Shown: in pieces, positions 1 to 11,565 of the stretch
How the letters are laid out: every line of letters begins with the position of its first letter
Numbering within the stretch: the stretch's first letter is position 1
Assembly: GCA_907163345.1 (NCBI GenBank)
Contig: CAJQUN010000521.1
Location: forward strand, 248,001-312,000
DNA: 64,000 bases
Source of the DNA: Haberlea rhodopensis
Taxonomy: Eukaryota > Streptophyta > Magnoliopsida > Lamiales > Gesneriaceae
Reading direction: 5' to 3'
Position numbers and translations under genes: made by a program
Notes under the pieces: generated by a model
Database searches by the model: none
What the model saw: only the letters and a program-made list of their open reading frames with translations
Told to the model about the DNA's origin: nothing

Positions 1-756
1 AAGAATAAGATCAATAGAGACAATTATCAAGACTTATGGTTCACCCATGTAATCCCCCATAATTGGCTTACTAGTTAAGATTTGAATTCAAAAGTTCTAA
101 GGTGACGAGTTTTCCTAATGCACTTGTTATATCTTGGTCCGCCTATAACAAATCTAATACTTTATATCCTTATTGAACAATCAATATTGTATGTTGATTT
201 ATGAAAACTACTAGCCTTCAATTTTGGCAAATCTATTGCTATCACACGTGTATTTGACTTTTTCTCTCGATCTCAGTCTGAAATCCACGACATAAATTAC
301 TATATCGCATTGCAATTTTATCTCTCGATCTCAATTACAATAAATTATCATTCAAGGATGCCCAAACCCTCAAAATCATGAAGAATAATAATCTATGCAC
401 TTAGAAATATAAGAATCAATCAAAAACCTTAAATTTGAATTATGGGTTCATATAAAGGATCTCCTAAGTCTTTACAACAAACTTAGACAACAATCGTCAT
501 CAAATAATAATGCATAAAATTGTTTTGCAACATTCTAAACATCAAAATCTAATGAAAATATAGAACAAAAGTTAGAAATACAGATATAACGAGAGGCGCT
601 GACTCCTTGCGTCGCTCTGTCGTTCCGTCTCTTCCGATGCTTCTCTTCTTCAATGGTTTTGTGGTGTATGGATGATTGGAGGGGATGATGAGTGATGGTG
701 GGTGATGGTTGTAGGTTAATTATGAGCCAACAAGTCCTCTTTTAGTTCAATACAAT

Positions 757-770
757 CCATATATATAGTT
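757..770 (-). promoter_or_regulatory. TATA-like box of LTR-a
   Basis: On the minus strand this reads CTATATATATGG, about 70 bp downstream of the palindrome cluster at 837-998. The spacing resembles element A, where a TATA box follows its cluster by about 75 bp. The cluster would therefore sit in the U3 promoter region of the Athila-type LTRs. Assigned by position and sequence only. Confidence 0.4.
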
Positions 771-836
771 GGAGGAGTTTCAACTCCTTTGGACACAAAA
801 TACCCAAGATGGAAACAAAATCCCAAAAATTTCGAT

Positions 837-998
837 GTCTGGCGATCGATCGCGACAAGTGGTCGATCGATCGCCAGACTATTATGTCTTTTATTTTTCA
901 ACATTTTCATCGCGGCGATCGATCGCCCTTAAATGCCGATCGATCGCGAAATACTTCTGGTCCGAGGCGAACGATCGCCCGAATGTTCCGATCGATCG
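837..998. repeat. Paired CGATCGATCG palindrome cluster in LTR-a
   Basis: Three pairs of the decamer CGATCGATCG (one copy CGAACGATCG) start at 842/864 (counted within the arms 837-852 and 864-879), 916/937 and 968/989. Each pair is about 21 bp from start to start. The first pair is a perfect 16-bp inverted repeat (837-852 and 864-879) around an 11-nt spacer. Confidence 0.9.
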
Positions 999-1205
999 CG
1001 AGTCCTGTTTCGTCCCTTCTTTTCCGTGTTTGCTTGGTTTGGTCATTTTTGCATCATTTTTAGCTTATTTCCTCCACTTTTATGCATTTGGACCTAGATT
1101 CCTGAAATATACAAATATATACCAAAACGTGTAATCGTTTCCAGGAATCACTACAAAAACATCCCTATTCTCATAACAAATTAAGTGTAAAAATCACACC
1201 TATCA

Positions 1206-1921
1206 GAAAGCATTAAGAATATAAACTATATACGTAGGATATAGGAATTCAATCAATAATTAATAATGAAGTAATATGTTCAAAAAAGGATTCTCTAATC
1301 TTGATAAAAAAAACTTACTTCATAATTAAATTGAAAGACATCAAAATAAACTAAAACTAAAGTTTAAAGATAAGAATAAACTCTCGGCATCGACCCCGTT
1401 TGTAGATACTCGCTTCCTCTCTTGCTTATTTCTCGACCGTCTCCTTGTTGACTTGTTCAAATCCTAGGATGAATTATGGATGAAGGTTGGTGAAAGTGAT
1501 GGACATGTATTTTGATGAATGGAGGCGTTGGATGTTATAAGTGTGGTTCGAGCGTAATTCCATTTTTTTTCCATCAAGCTACGCACTTTACCGATCGATC
1601 GTTGCCCTTTCTACCAGTTGATCAGTAAAAGGCCAATTTTGTTGCTTTCTTCATGTCATGCACTGATCGATCAGTGGATCTTCTGAAGATCGATCGCCCG
1701 ATCATTTTTCTCCCAAACTCGAGATTCTTGTCCCTTCTTCAAATGGTTAGCTCGTTCAAGTCCCTTTTCAGCGTTTTTAGCTCATTTTCTTCAGTTCCTT
1801 GTACTTTCACCTAAATTCCTGAAACATGCAAATTAATACCAAAATGCGTAATATCGTTCAAGAATCACAATAAAATATAACAAGAAAACATATAAATATA
1901 AGTACAAAATGGCACTTATCA
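1206..1921 (-). mobile_element. LTR-b, 3' LTR of F0 (partial)
   Basis: Minus-strand LTR with its 5' terminus (TGATAAGTGCC) at 1921, followed at once by a polypurine tract, so it is a 3' LTR. Its left part is cut at 1205 by LTR-a. It is related to LTR-a but diverged, including in its palindrome cluster. Confidence 0.75.
1592..1696. repeat. Degenerate CGATCGATCG cluster in LTR-b
   Basis: Contains CGATCGATCG at 1592, a decayed partner near 1615, TGATCGATCA at 1664 and AGATCGATCG at 1687. The spacing is about 23 bp. The variant TGATCGATCA is still a palindrome although both ends changed. Confidence 0.65.
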
Positions 1922-2878
1922 ACCCCCAAACTTATCACTTGATCATCCTCGAGCAAGCATTAAAATCAGAAGGTAAAGTTCATTCTTGATACTTGAAACA
2001 AATTAGTTTGCAACTCAAATGTATAGGTCAGAAACCTCACTTGCACACATACAAGAATCCATCCGAAAATCAAACAAGACTTTTTCTCCTAAGCCAAACA
2101 ACACATCACAAATATGAACACATGAGTGTATTATTGTCAATCTAAAGTTTCTGCACATCTCCAAGAACATTCATGCTAATAAATCAAAGCAAAGATTATT
2201 GTCAAGCACCACATAGGCCTATTTTTGTTGCACTTCTCCGCTAATGTAGTTACTCCTTAGACTTGGATCAAAAGAACTTGAAAGCTTGTAATGTTAGACC
2301 TAGGTGTTAAATCCAAAGAAAATGTATGGATAAGAAAAGAAGAGAGTATAAAATGTAAATTTTTTTAGCACAACTCCAACTCTCTCTTTTTCTTTACTTT
2401 TTGACTTGATGACCATTGGCTTTGTTAGATTATATTGAAGGTGGTCGATATAAGCCCTCCACATGGTTCATCATCACATAACTAAGCTATGATTGTAGTC
2501 TGCCTTTCTTCTTCTTCTTCTTCTACTTCTTTTTTTTGAATAGGCATTAATTTTTTTTCTTCTTCTTATAATAACTCAAAACATAGTATGTGCATGAAAT
2601 TCATTATACTCCCTGAAGGCAAGGATAAATTTAGGCTCATAAAAGATTAGGTATAATGAGTTTAAACAATGAAAGTGGAATAAGGGCTAGTTCTATGCAA
2701 TGCATACTCCATTCTTTTTCAATGGAGCTCAAATTTGGACATCAAAGAATGATATAGAAAAGGTAGGCTTGAAAGGCTCAAATGTGTCAAAGATCGCCTA
2801 GATCATTTCCAAGTCATGTTCATAATTTTAAATTTCGCATCAAAGTACCCTCAAATAGGTTCTAGGATATCTAAGATG
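1922..2878 (-). other. 3' non-coding region and polypurine tract of F0
   Basis: Begins with the polypurine tract (1922-1934, AAGTTTGGGGGT on the minus strand) and the 'gatcaagtgataagtt' block seen before the 3' LTRs of Athila elements. It then follows the same order of blocks as 13140-13990 of element A in reverse. No open frame of note. A CTT-rich stretch lies near 2505-2570. The match stops at about 2878, where insert X begins. Confidence 0.65.
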
Positions 2879-3627
2879 TAATGCCCAATAATCTCCTACT
2901 TAGCCAATAATAAACATCATGCATCAAAATGCATATAGTTTAGCATTCATCGTTGATTTATGCCATACAAATAGTGTGATTGCACAGACATGAATACTTG
3001 CTAATTTGGTACATAATGCATGAAATCTATTAATTATATGAATCAACTTGTTCTAGAATAAACGTAGGAATAGTAAAAAGTTAGTCCACAATTAAAAGAA
3101 GATTGATGTGCTAATTGGTTATTTAGTTAATTACTCATATTCCTATTTATTAATGGAATTTGACAATGATTAATGAGCTATGTAATTACTTGAAAAAGTT
3201 CATGCTTGAATATGAACTAAAAGTATGTGAATGGTACATTATAATTGGTTACTTGAATAAGTTTCACTAATTCCTTATTTTATTACATTGTATATGATTT
3301 TAATATATCAATATAATGTTGTGATATCCCCGAAATGATTATGTGATTTTAAACATTAATTATGTTATGAAGATTATAGTATTAATTCATTGGGTTGAAT
3401 TAATAATATTGTGGAAATGCATTTCAGGGTGCATGTGTTACATGTTGGGAATTTGGGTTAAGGCATGATTATTTGGGGTGGGTGTTATTTGTTTTGGTGA
3501 AGCATGTTAATTGGAAATTGATGTATTTTATTGATTAAATACTATAAAATATCATGTGAGGATATTTTAATACATCGTTCTTAATACCGGGGCCAAAACA
3601 TAACACATCACACCACCCCATACCCAA

Positions 3628-3643
3628 CCCCCCCCCCCCCCCC
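3628..3643 (+). repeat. Poly-C run (16 C)
   Basis: A homopolymer of 16 C within the C-rich leader part of the solo LTR. The corresponding stretch in C3 (about 49170-49190) is short runs of C in AACCC context, so the run expanded here. Its length may be uncertain in the assembly. Confidence 0.8.
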
Positions 3644-4265
3644 AACCCATGCTGCAAGTGGTGAGCCCATACCTCACTTTTCCACTCTCCACTCCACCTT
3701 AGCATCTCAGAATCCCTTCCCTTTCTTTCCCAAAACTCGTCCAGCAGCTGCTAAATACATAGGAAGGAAGAAATCTCAATTTTCTTTGCAAGAAAGCTTG
3801 CAAAAATCGGAGCAAAAGAGGGTGAGAAACCATGTTCTGTTTTGGTTTAAGTTTTGTTTAAGTTCATGTTTTTATTGAAGTGAAAATGGCATGCTAGCTT
3901 AGGTTTTATTAAACCTTCGATTCAAGTACATTCATGGTGTTTTTATGAAGCCCCTAGCATGTTTCTTTGATCTTGATGCATGTCTAATTTGGTGGATTTG
4001 TTGGTATGAAAAGTGGTGTTCGAAAATCTGGAAAAAATATGGTACCCTGTTTCAGAAGAACTTTGGTGAGTACTGATGTAAATGGGCGATTTTGATGCAT
4101 GTGGGTTTAGGTTTGGGGTATAACTTTGATATTAATACACTCATGGTAGTATATTGTAGCTCTTAGTATAATTGTTCAAGCATGTGGTATGTCTTATATG
4201 CTAGATTTGATAGTATGAATATAGGTGTTGGAGAATTCTGAAAAATCGCACTGAAACAGAGCGAC

Positions 4266-4367
4266 CGATCGATTGGTAAAGAACACCGTTCGATCGGTAA
4301 AAGCCGTAGCATTTTTATTAAATTCGAAGTGATTACCGATCGATCGGTGATGAGGAACGATCGATCG
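4266..4367. repeat. Paired CGATCGATCG cluster in solo LTR
   Basis: Two pairs at 4266/4287 and 4337/4358, both exactly 21 bp from start to start. The second pair forms 12-bp perfect arms (ACCGATCGATCG and its complement) around an 11-nt spacer. The first pair has one change in each decamer. Confidence 0.9.
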
Positions 4368-4709
4368 GTGTGCCCTGATTTTGAAAATTATGGAAATTGT
4401 TTAGTTTTGTGGGTTATAATGAGGCATCTAATATTGTGTCATACACTTGTATAGAGCCATCACAGGTAGCCACACAACGTAGGGGATAGAGTCCTGCAAT
4501 ATACCATATTTTGGAAAGGTACGTAAGCGACGTACGGGCATCCCAACGGTAACATGTATTATATAATCATTATTTGACATATGATAGATGCAAAGTTGTG
4601 CATTATGAGTATGATACATGTTGTTATGCATTGTTGTTTCATGTGTATGTTGTGGAATAAATGATGTGTATTCCACGAGTCAGGGTTATCCAAGTGATGA
4701 TTTTAATGC

Positions 4710-4868
4710 TTACCGCTTATACCGCTAAAAATGTGGAGCGGGAGGGGGTAGGCTCGCTTGCACATGGAGGCGAGGTTTACCATACGAAGCCAGGATAGAA
4801 ATACCGCTTGTATGAAGAAGCGAGGGAAGGAGTTCCGCTTGTTCTAAAGTTATGAAGCGAGGGGCATT
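4710..4868. repeat. CCGCT/AGCGG short-hairpin module in solo LTR
   Basis: A run of CCGCT words each followed 8-20 bases later by AGCGG or AGCGAGG (for example 4722 onward and 4803 onward). It ends in a GGGGCATTAAAATACACT block shared by all Tekay LTRs in the window. The words can pair as 4-5 bp stems. Confidence 0.7.
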
Positions 4869-5679
4869 AAAATACACTGATGATAAACTGACTAAGGATT
4901 GAAGTAAAGATTTAAGAAGTAAAGATATGTCATGACATTTATTTAAAGAAACCATAATATCGTGTATTGATTGGCTTATGAGTTATGGTACAGGGGCAAC
5001 CAAAATGGGCGTTTTAAACGCATTGGAATTCAGGAAGTATCTTATGCCTATGATTTATGCATTTATGCTTTATATTCATATTATGATTGATATGAACTAT
5101 GATATGCTCATGTGTTGGGGGTTGTCTTTGTAGGTGCTTTCGACGATGAGAACCAGGGTCGGGGTTGATACTATGTGCTGTAAGGAGTGCTACAGGATTA
5201 GAAGAACAGAAATTTCTTTTTGTTTAGTTTCTACAAAGTGTAGAGTAAAGCTATAGTGTAGTACCTTTTGTTAGGAATATGTATAATTCCTTTTTGAAAT
5301 TTTGGTACTGTAATCTCTTAAGCTCAGGGTAATCAACACGGCCTAATACTCTGATTTATATATGATTAGTTTTCTTAATTGCACCATAGCATCGTGTTTA
5401 GATAACGGGGTCTTACAAATGTTTTGTCACTATCCTAGAGTAGACACACGTTCAAAGCCCAATTTAACACTACAAAACCATAGATTAACCAATCAAGGAA
5501 TTATCCTCATTTTTTTTCATTTGAAAAGTCAAACTAGTAGATAATTATGTATTTATCAATATTTATCTTCAATTACCACCTCCATCCCCTAACTCACGGC
5601 CACCCTCTCTTCTTTATGCTTCTTTTTGTTTCTCTTATGTATTTCATGCTCACAAAGTAAAACCAAGCTCATAAGAACC

Positions 5680-5689
5680 TATAAATACA
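5680..5689 (+). promoter_or_regulatory. TATA-like box in insert X
   Basis: CTATAAATAC, followed about 30-90 bp later by a leader-like CT-rich stretch and an AG/GTATCC splice-donor-like site near 5760. It could be the promoter of an LTR or of a lost gene. No coding sequence follows, because element A is inserted at 5972. Confidence 0.35.
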
Positions 5690-6166
5690 AACTATATCAA
5701 GTTCCTACCATTTATTACCTTAAAATCCTTCATGTTTGAGGTCTAATCTTGTCTTCAACAAGGTATCCTTTTCCCTACTTTCCTTGTGGTTCATCTACTG
5801 TAGTTAAGATAATTTTGTGCTCTAATATTGTCACTAATGGTGAAGAAGTCAAGATTACACGTTCATCAATTATATTTTTATAGTATTAATAATTGAATAT
5901 GAAGTGAATATGATCAATATAATGGTTGTTTAGTTGTTGAATATGTTAAACCAATATGCATGGATGGTTGTTGATAGGGTTGATTATTACGCATATTTTG
6001 GCTTTGATTTGTATATATTTTCGTGTATATTCCGTGAAGATGTTATGCTTTTTGGTATTAATTTGATTGTTTCAGGAATCTAGGTGGAATGCGGAAGAAT
6101 TGAGCTACAAGGAAGAAAACAGATCAAATCAAGCCAAGAAACGAAGAAACTGAATTATGGCATTCT

Positions 6167-6413
6167 CGATCAATCGGACAAGGAGGGCGATCGATCGACA
6201 AAGGCAGAAGTTTTGGCCAACAAAGAAAAGAGACTCTCGATCGATCGGAACCACCATCTCGATCGATCGACATTGGCAGAGAATTGGGCAAGAAAACATG
6301 AAGAAAGCTCGATCGATCGGAAGCTTAGTCTCGATCGATCGAGCGAGGCAGAAAAATTAATATTCGGAAGCTGAAGACGCTCGATCGATCGAGACTTATA
6401 CACCGATCGAACG
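6167..6413. repeat. Paired palindrome cluster in 5' LTR of A
   Basis: Four pairs starting 6167/6188, 6238/6260, 6310/6332 and 6382/6404, so the spacing is 21, 22, 22 and 22 bp. The third pair has 13-bp perfect arms (GCTCGATCGATCG and its complement). Flanks here are mostly T...A or CT...AG, unlike the GC...GC flanks of C1. The cluster ends about 75 bp upstream of the TATA box. Confidence 0.9.
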
Positions 6414-6488
6414 AGACGCAGAATTTTCAGAATTTTAAAAGCTTGATTTGATTTTGATTTTTGGAAACTCTTCCATATCTCCCATCCA

Positions 6489-6496
6489 CTATAAAT
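6489..6496 (+). promoter_or_regulatory. TATA box of element A 5' LTR
   Basis: CTATAAAT followed about 30 bases later by a likely start region. In the 3' LTR the same place reads CTTTAAAT (near 14509), so one copy has lost the canonical box. This makes the palindrome cluster part of U3. Confidence 0.55.
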
Positions 6497-7486
6497 TAGG
6501 AAAGAGGGCACGAAATTTAGGTTCATTATTCAGATTATTATCAGACCTAATTGAGATTATTCAGCCGCCTTTCATCTCCGAAGAACAAGGTTGAAGAAAT
6601 CCTTTGAAGTGCAAGGAAGGAAGCGAGAGAAGAAGCATCGGTCAACGCACATAGTCGCTCCTACGTTTATCGTATTTCTAAACTCTAGTTAATTTGATTT
6701 TCATATTTATTTGATGTTTATGAGGTTGAGAGACGATTAAGCATCTTATTAATTTGATTTGAATTTAATTGAGTTTATTTTATCAAGTTTAAGGAATATT
6801 GTGTTTGAATCTTTGATTTTGATTGTATTTGAGTGGATTGATTTCTTTTGTTCATGAATTATATGCTTAATGCTATCAAAGCCTAGCTACCTTTGATTGA
6901 ATTTGTGAATTATAATTGAGATCGAGAGATGAAATTATAATACGCTAAAATAATTCATGTTGTATGTTTAAGATTTAGATCGAGAGATTAAATCACATAC
7001 GTGGTCACTTTCAATTGAAAGATTTAAAGATCAACGGTTTTCATAGAGATTTATTCGGTATTAAATTGGTTTAAGTGAACGAGAGTTACTTGTGTCAATT
7101 TATTACTAGTTTCAATATAGCTCGTGAGAGTGTATTGATTATATTCGAAAATCCGTCACCTTAAGAATTGATTGATAATTGTTTTAACAAACAAATCATT
7201 GACGATAACACAATTGAACAAACATCTTGATAGATTTCTTGAGCGGATTTCCTTCGCATCTTCAAATGAGTTGTTTTCTTTTTAAGTCTTCAGTTTAATT
7301 AGTTAATTAATCATCTTTTTCGTAGGCTAAATATAATTTTGCTAATTTTATTTGGTACTTATACGTTAGTCCCTGTGGGTTCGACATCCTTTCTTTTAAT
7401 CACTATACTAAAACTTGACACCGTACACTTGCGGTAGAATCTCTACACTGAGAAATAATTGTTTAAAATAAAAGCGATCAAGTTTT

Positions 7487-7503
7487 TGGCGCCATTTCCG
7501 GGG
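7487..7503 (+). other. Primer-binding site (tRNA-Asp) of element A
   Basis: TGGCGCCATTTCCGGGG matches 15 of 17 bases of the complement of the 3' end of plant tRNA-Asp. The same site in D (61164-61180) matches all 17. Use of tRNA-Asp is usual for Athila elements. Confidence 0.85.
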
Positions 7504-7654
7504 AGTAATTTGTATAATATCATATGAGATTAGTTAATTGTAATTTAGCCATTTTTATTTTTGTTTTATTTGTTTGTCACTCTTGACCATTGGGTTTACT
7601 ACATTCGTACTTTTGCTTTGGGTTTATTGTTACAGGTAGTCATCTTATTGGTGA

Positions 7655-8906
7655 ATGCTAAGGAGTAGCAGCCCCACACTCGAGCCGTTTGACCCAGAAA
7701 TCGAGCGAACGTGTCTAAGGAAAAGAAGGGAAGCTCGAGCAATGGCTGACAACAATCAAGAAGGGGGCGCGAACAATGAAGCACTGAATCAAAGATCGAT
7801 GATGGATTATGCTCAACCAGTTTTTCATGGATCATTGTCAAGCATTACGAGGCCAACTATTCAAGCCAACAATTATGAGATTAAGCCAGCTATAATACAG
7901 ATGATCCAACATTCAGTGATGTTTGGAGGAGTAGCCACTGATGATCCGAACGCTCACATCTCCAACTTCTTGGAGATTTGTGACACTTTCAAACCTAATG
8001 GCGTTTCTGACGACGCCATCAGGTTAAGGTTATTTCCCTTTTCATTAAAGGATAAAGCTAAAGCGTGGTTGAACTCTTTACCTGCAGGATCTATAACCAC
8101 TTGGGAGGGGATGACACAAGCATTCTTGTCCAAATACTTTCCCCCTTCCAAAACGGCAAAGATGAGGAACAATATCACCACATTCGGGCAACATGACCCT
8201 GAAACATTAAATGAGGGGTGGGATCGTTTCAAGGATTTGCTTAGGAGATGCCCACACCATGGTCTTCCTATTTGGCTCCAGGTACAGACTTTTATAACGG
8301 TTTATTTTCATCTAACCGTTCTATGATTGATGCAGCCTCAGGAGGATCCATTATGCGCAAGACACCGGAAGCAGCGTATGAACTCTTAGAAGAGATGGCT
8401 TCCAATAGCTATCAATGGCAATCGGAGAGGAATGTGCCAAAGAAACCAGCTGGAGTTCGCCAAATTGATGACATCACTGCTCTTTCGGCACAGTTGGAAG
8501 CGCTGAAAAAAAGATAGATAGCATGAGCGTAACAGCAATGCAAGCTCAAGTTATCACCTGTGAATTATGTGGAAGCAATCATCCAAGCACTGAGTGCCAA
8601 GTAGGTAATCCATTCATACAGTCTAATGAGACCGTGAATTATGTAGGAAATAGGCAGCCCAATAACCCATACTCCAATACTTACAACCCGGGATGGAGAA
8701 ATCATCCGAACTTGCAATGGTCCAACCAAAACAACGTGTTGAACCCACAACAACAACCGGGGAATGTGCCTAAGCCGAGTATGGAGGAGCTCTTGGCCAA
8801 GTTAATTTCATCGACTGAAACAAGGATGCAAAATCAGGATGCATCTATAAATAACTTGGAGGTTCAAGTGGGGCAACTAGCAGCTATAATTCATGGACGA
8901 GCTTAA
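7655..8906 (+). pseudogene. gag: Athila gag of element A, broken
   Basis: The capsid/nucleocapsid polyprotein of an Athila retrotransposon, which would assemble the cytoplasmic particle. The start at 7655 (ATG) gives an N-terminus ending in the retrotransposon gag domain (about codons 60-205), with SSITRPTIQANNYEIKP and a PHHGLPIWLQVQTF motif. A CCHC zinc knuckle (CELCGSNHPSTEC) lies near 8560. Comparison with D shows a one-base deletion near 8290 (YNGL frame lost), another in the A-run near 8506-8512, and a TAA at 8904-8906 where D reads CAA. The frame continues directly into protease, so gag and pol were probably one open frame. It cannot make full-length Gag now. Confidence 0.85.
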
Positions 8907-9929
8907 GGGACACTACCAAGTGATACAGTGATAAATCAAAAGGAGCAAGCGAATGTCATAGCATTAAGGAGTGGAAAAGAGCTAAGGATACATAATGAAG
9001 CACAAGAAAGTTGTGAAACCACGGAAGACAAGAGTAAGACCGAGGAAAAGGCAATCGAAAAAGGTAAAAATTCCAACACCACACCAATCACACACACTGA
9101 TAAGGTAGAAATTCCTCCCCCATTTCCCGCTGCATTAAAGAGAGCTAAAATGGACGCTGAATTTGGTAAGTTTCTTGAAGTATTTAAGAAATTGCATATT
9201 AATATACCATTTGCTGATGCTCTACTTCAAATGCCTAGTTATGCTAAGTTTTTGAAGGAAATTCTCTCTAACAAGCAAAAGTTGGGCGAATACGAAACAG
9301 TAAGCTTAACAGAGGAGTGCTCAGCAATTGTGCAAAACAAAATGCCTCCAAAGTTAAGGGACCCCGGGAGTTTTACTATACCTTGCACTATAGGATCAGT
9401 TTCATTTACTAAATCATTGTGTGATTTGGGTGCGAGTATAAATTTGATGCCTTTTTCCATTTTTAGGAGATTGGGACTAGGAGAGCCGAAACCCACCAAA
9501 GTTTCACTGCAATTGGCGGATCAATCTATCACATATCCCCGAGGAATCATTGAAGACGTGTTAGTCAAAGTGGACAAATTCATATTCCCAGTTGATTTTC
9601 TAGTACTAGATATGGAAGAGGACAGGGAGATACCACTGATTTTGGGCCGATCGTTCCTAGCAACGGGAAAGGCAATCATAAATGTCCAACAAGGGAAGTT
9701 GATCCTCCGTGTAGGGGAGGATCAAGTTGTGTTTAATGTCTTTAAAGCACTTAAACACCCACACGACGAGCCCATGTGTTTTAGTATTGATATTATTGAT
9801 GCCCTGACTATTGATGTGTTGCAAGGTACTTACAAAGAGAAATTGGAAGCATACCTTGTGGAAGCCGATAAACAAAATGACCAAGAGGAAATTGAGATCA
9901 TAGCTCAATTGAACAACATCGTCCTCTAG
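8907..9929 (+). pseudogene. pol: Athila aspartic protease region of element A
   Basis: Continuation of the gag frame after the TAA at 8904. The active-site region reads SLCDLGASINLMP (near 9415), the Athila form of the aspartic protease motif. LILGRSFLATGKAIINV follows near 9640, the usual flap-distal motif. The protease would cut the Gag-Pol precursor. The stretch 8907-9300 is a lysine- and glutamate-rich linker. It ends at an in-frame TAG (9927-9929), after which the same frame continues into RT, so that stop is a disabling mutation or a readthrough site. A mutation is the simpler reading, given the other lesions. Confidence 0.8.
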
Positions 9930-11565
9930 ATGAAACGAGCCACTGAAAATTTTGGAGAGTTGGGAAAAAGAGACATTAAGCCTCAACGGCCATCCATCGA
10001 AGAATCACCCACGCTTGAACTAAAGCCCCTCCCATCTCATCTCAAGTATGTATTCCTAGATGCTGGAAATTCGTTACCAATCATTATCTCTTCATCTTTG
10101 ACAGGTGAAAACGAGGGGAAGCTTCTTAAAGTCCTTAGGGAGCACAAGAAGGCATTTGGATGGAAGATATCAGATATTAAAGGAATTAGTCCATCGGTAT
10201 GCATGCATAAAATTCTGATGGAAGAGACTTTCAAGCCCGTGGTACAACCACAACGCCGTCTCAATCCAAAAATGCAAGAGGTAGTCAAAGCCGAGGTCAT
10301 TAAGCTAATGGATGCATGTATTATCTACCCTATCTCTGATAGTTCATGAGTAAGTCCTATTCAATGCATACCAAAGAAAGGTGGCATTACTGTTGTCCCT
10401 AATGAAAACAATGTATTGATACCTACTAGAACAGTCACGGGGTGGAGAGTGTGCATTGACTATAGGAGGTTAAATGAATCAATTCGTAAAGATCACTTTC
10501 CCATTCCCTTCATTGATCAAATGGTAGAAAGATTAGCAGGTTATGATTTTTATTGCTTTCTAGATGGGTATTCAGGGTATAACCAAACCGCTATTACACT
10601 AGAGGACCAAGAGAAAACTACTTTCACTTGCCCTTATGGTACTTTTTCCTTTAGACGAATGCCATTTGGATTATATAATGCACCTGCCACTTTTCAAAGA
10701 TGCATGGTAGCCATATTCCATGACATGATAGAGAAATTTTTAGAAGTATTCATGGATGACTTCTCTGTTTTTGGATCTTCATTTGATTTATGTTTATATA
10801 ACTTGGATTTGGTGTTGACAAGATGCGAGGAGACAAATCTTGTATTGAATTGGGAGAAGTGTCACTTCATGGTCAAAGAAGGTATAGTCTTGGGACATAA
10901 GATATCCGAAAAGGGTATTGAAGTTGACCGAGCAAAAATCCAAGTGATACAACAATTGCCACCACTAACAACAGTGAAAGGAATCCGAAGATTTTTGGGC
11001 CATGCAGGATTTTATCGTCGATTCATTAAGGATTTCACAAAAATTTCTAAACCCCTTTTATCTCACCTATTAACTAAAGATGCACCTTATGAATTTAATG
11101 CTGAGTGTGTGCAGGCATTCGAGATTCTCAAGGAGAAACTGGTAACAACACCTGTCTTGGTAGCACCTGATTGGGAGTTGCCCTTTGAACTGATGTGTGA
11201 TGCGAGTGACACAGCGGTAGGAGCAGTCCTAGGCCAAAGGAGGAACAAGGTATTTCATACCATTTACTATGCTAGTCGCACTTTGAATGAAGCACGAATG
11301 AATTATGCCACTACTGAAAAAGAGCTTCTAGCCATAGTTTTTGCATTCGATAAATTTCACTCCTATCTATGTCTTGCCAAAGTTATTGTGTACACCGATC
11401 ATGCTGCACTTAAATACTTGCTTGAAAAGAAAGATGCCAAACCACGCTTAATTAGGTGGATATTGTTGTTGCAAGAATTTGACTTAGAGATAAGAGATAA
11501 GAAGGGTGTAGAGAATGTGGTAGCAGATCATTTGTCTTGAATAGACAATGGACATGATACAATTT
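9930..11565 (+). pseudogene. pol: Athila reverse transcriptase and RNase H of element A
   Basis: RT begins with a connecting segment (9930-10349), then an in-frame TGA at 10347-10349 where TGG is expected. RT proper follows in the same frame: VCIDYRRLNESIRKDHFPIP (near 10450), FLDGYSGYNQ (10560), MPFGLYNAPATFQRCM (10663) and the catalytic FMDDFSVFG (10750). RNase H shows LMCDASD (11190), the TEKELLAIVFAF glutamate motif (11310), YTDHAALKYL (11390) and a terminal VVADHLS. A TGA at 11538-11540 and a TAA at 11563-11565 end the frame. The catalytic residues are intact, but at least three stops prevent expression. Confidence 0.88.

Larger units (their letters stand above)
1..1205 (-). mobile_element. 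Athila-like LTR (LTR-a), truncated by window edge
   Basis: Minus-strand LTR whose 5' terminus (TGATAGGTGTGA on the minus strand) lies at 1205. Its body follows the same order of conserved blocks as the two LTRs of element D (46700-48402 and 61187-62891), for example the block around 340-470 and the block at 1080-1160. The sequence right of 1205 is not a polypurine tract, so this is a solo LTR or the 5' LTR of an element lying to the left. The flanking pentamer GAAAG (1206-1210) would be the target-site duplication. It interrupts LTR-b. Confidence 0.75.
3320..5417 (+). mobile_element. Tekay-type solo LTR
   Basis: A 2,098 bp LTR starting TGTGATATCCCCGAAATG and ending GGGGTCTTACA. These are the same termini as the LTRs of C3 (48833-50853 and 55667-57643). 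It is flanked by the direct repeat AATGT (3315-3319 and 5418-5422), so it is a complete insertion reduced to one LTR by recombination. It keeps both hairpin modules of the family (4266-4367 and 4710-4868). The small open frames inside it are not supported as genes. Confidence 0.92.
5972..7480 (+). mobile_element. 5' LTR of element A
   Basis: 1,509 bp, starting TGATAGGGTTGATTATTACG and ending AAAGCGATCA, followed after 6 bases by the primer-binding site. U3 carries the palindrome cluster and a TATA box. The downstream part has two 'gatcgagagat' blocks (6919 and 6978) that also occur in LTR-a and D. Confidence 0.95.

Noticed and set aside
837..998. CGATCG (PvuI) and ATCGAT (ClaI) sites as cloning or linker artefacts
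   Set aside because: The clusters are inside complete LTRs with target duplications, recur in sister LTRs, and have element-specific flanks.
9927..9929. Programmed readthrough of the TAG between protease and RT in element A
   Set aside because: Element A has other stops and frameshifts in every domain, so a plain mutation is more likely. Intact relatives would be needed to argue otherwise.
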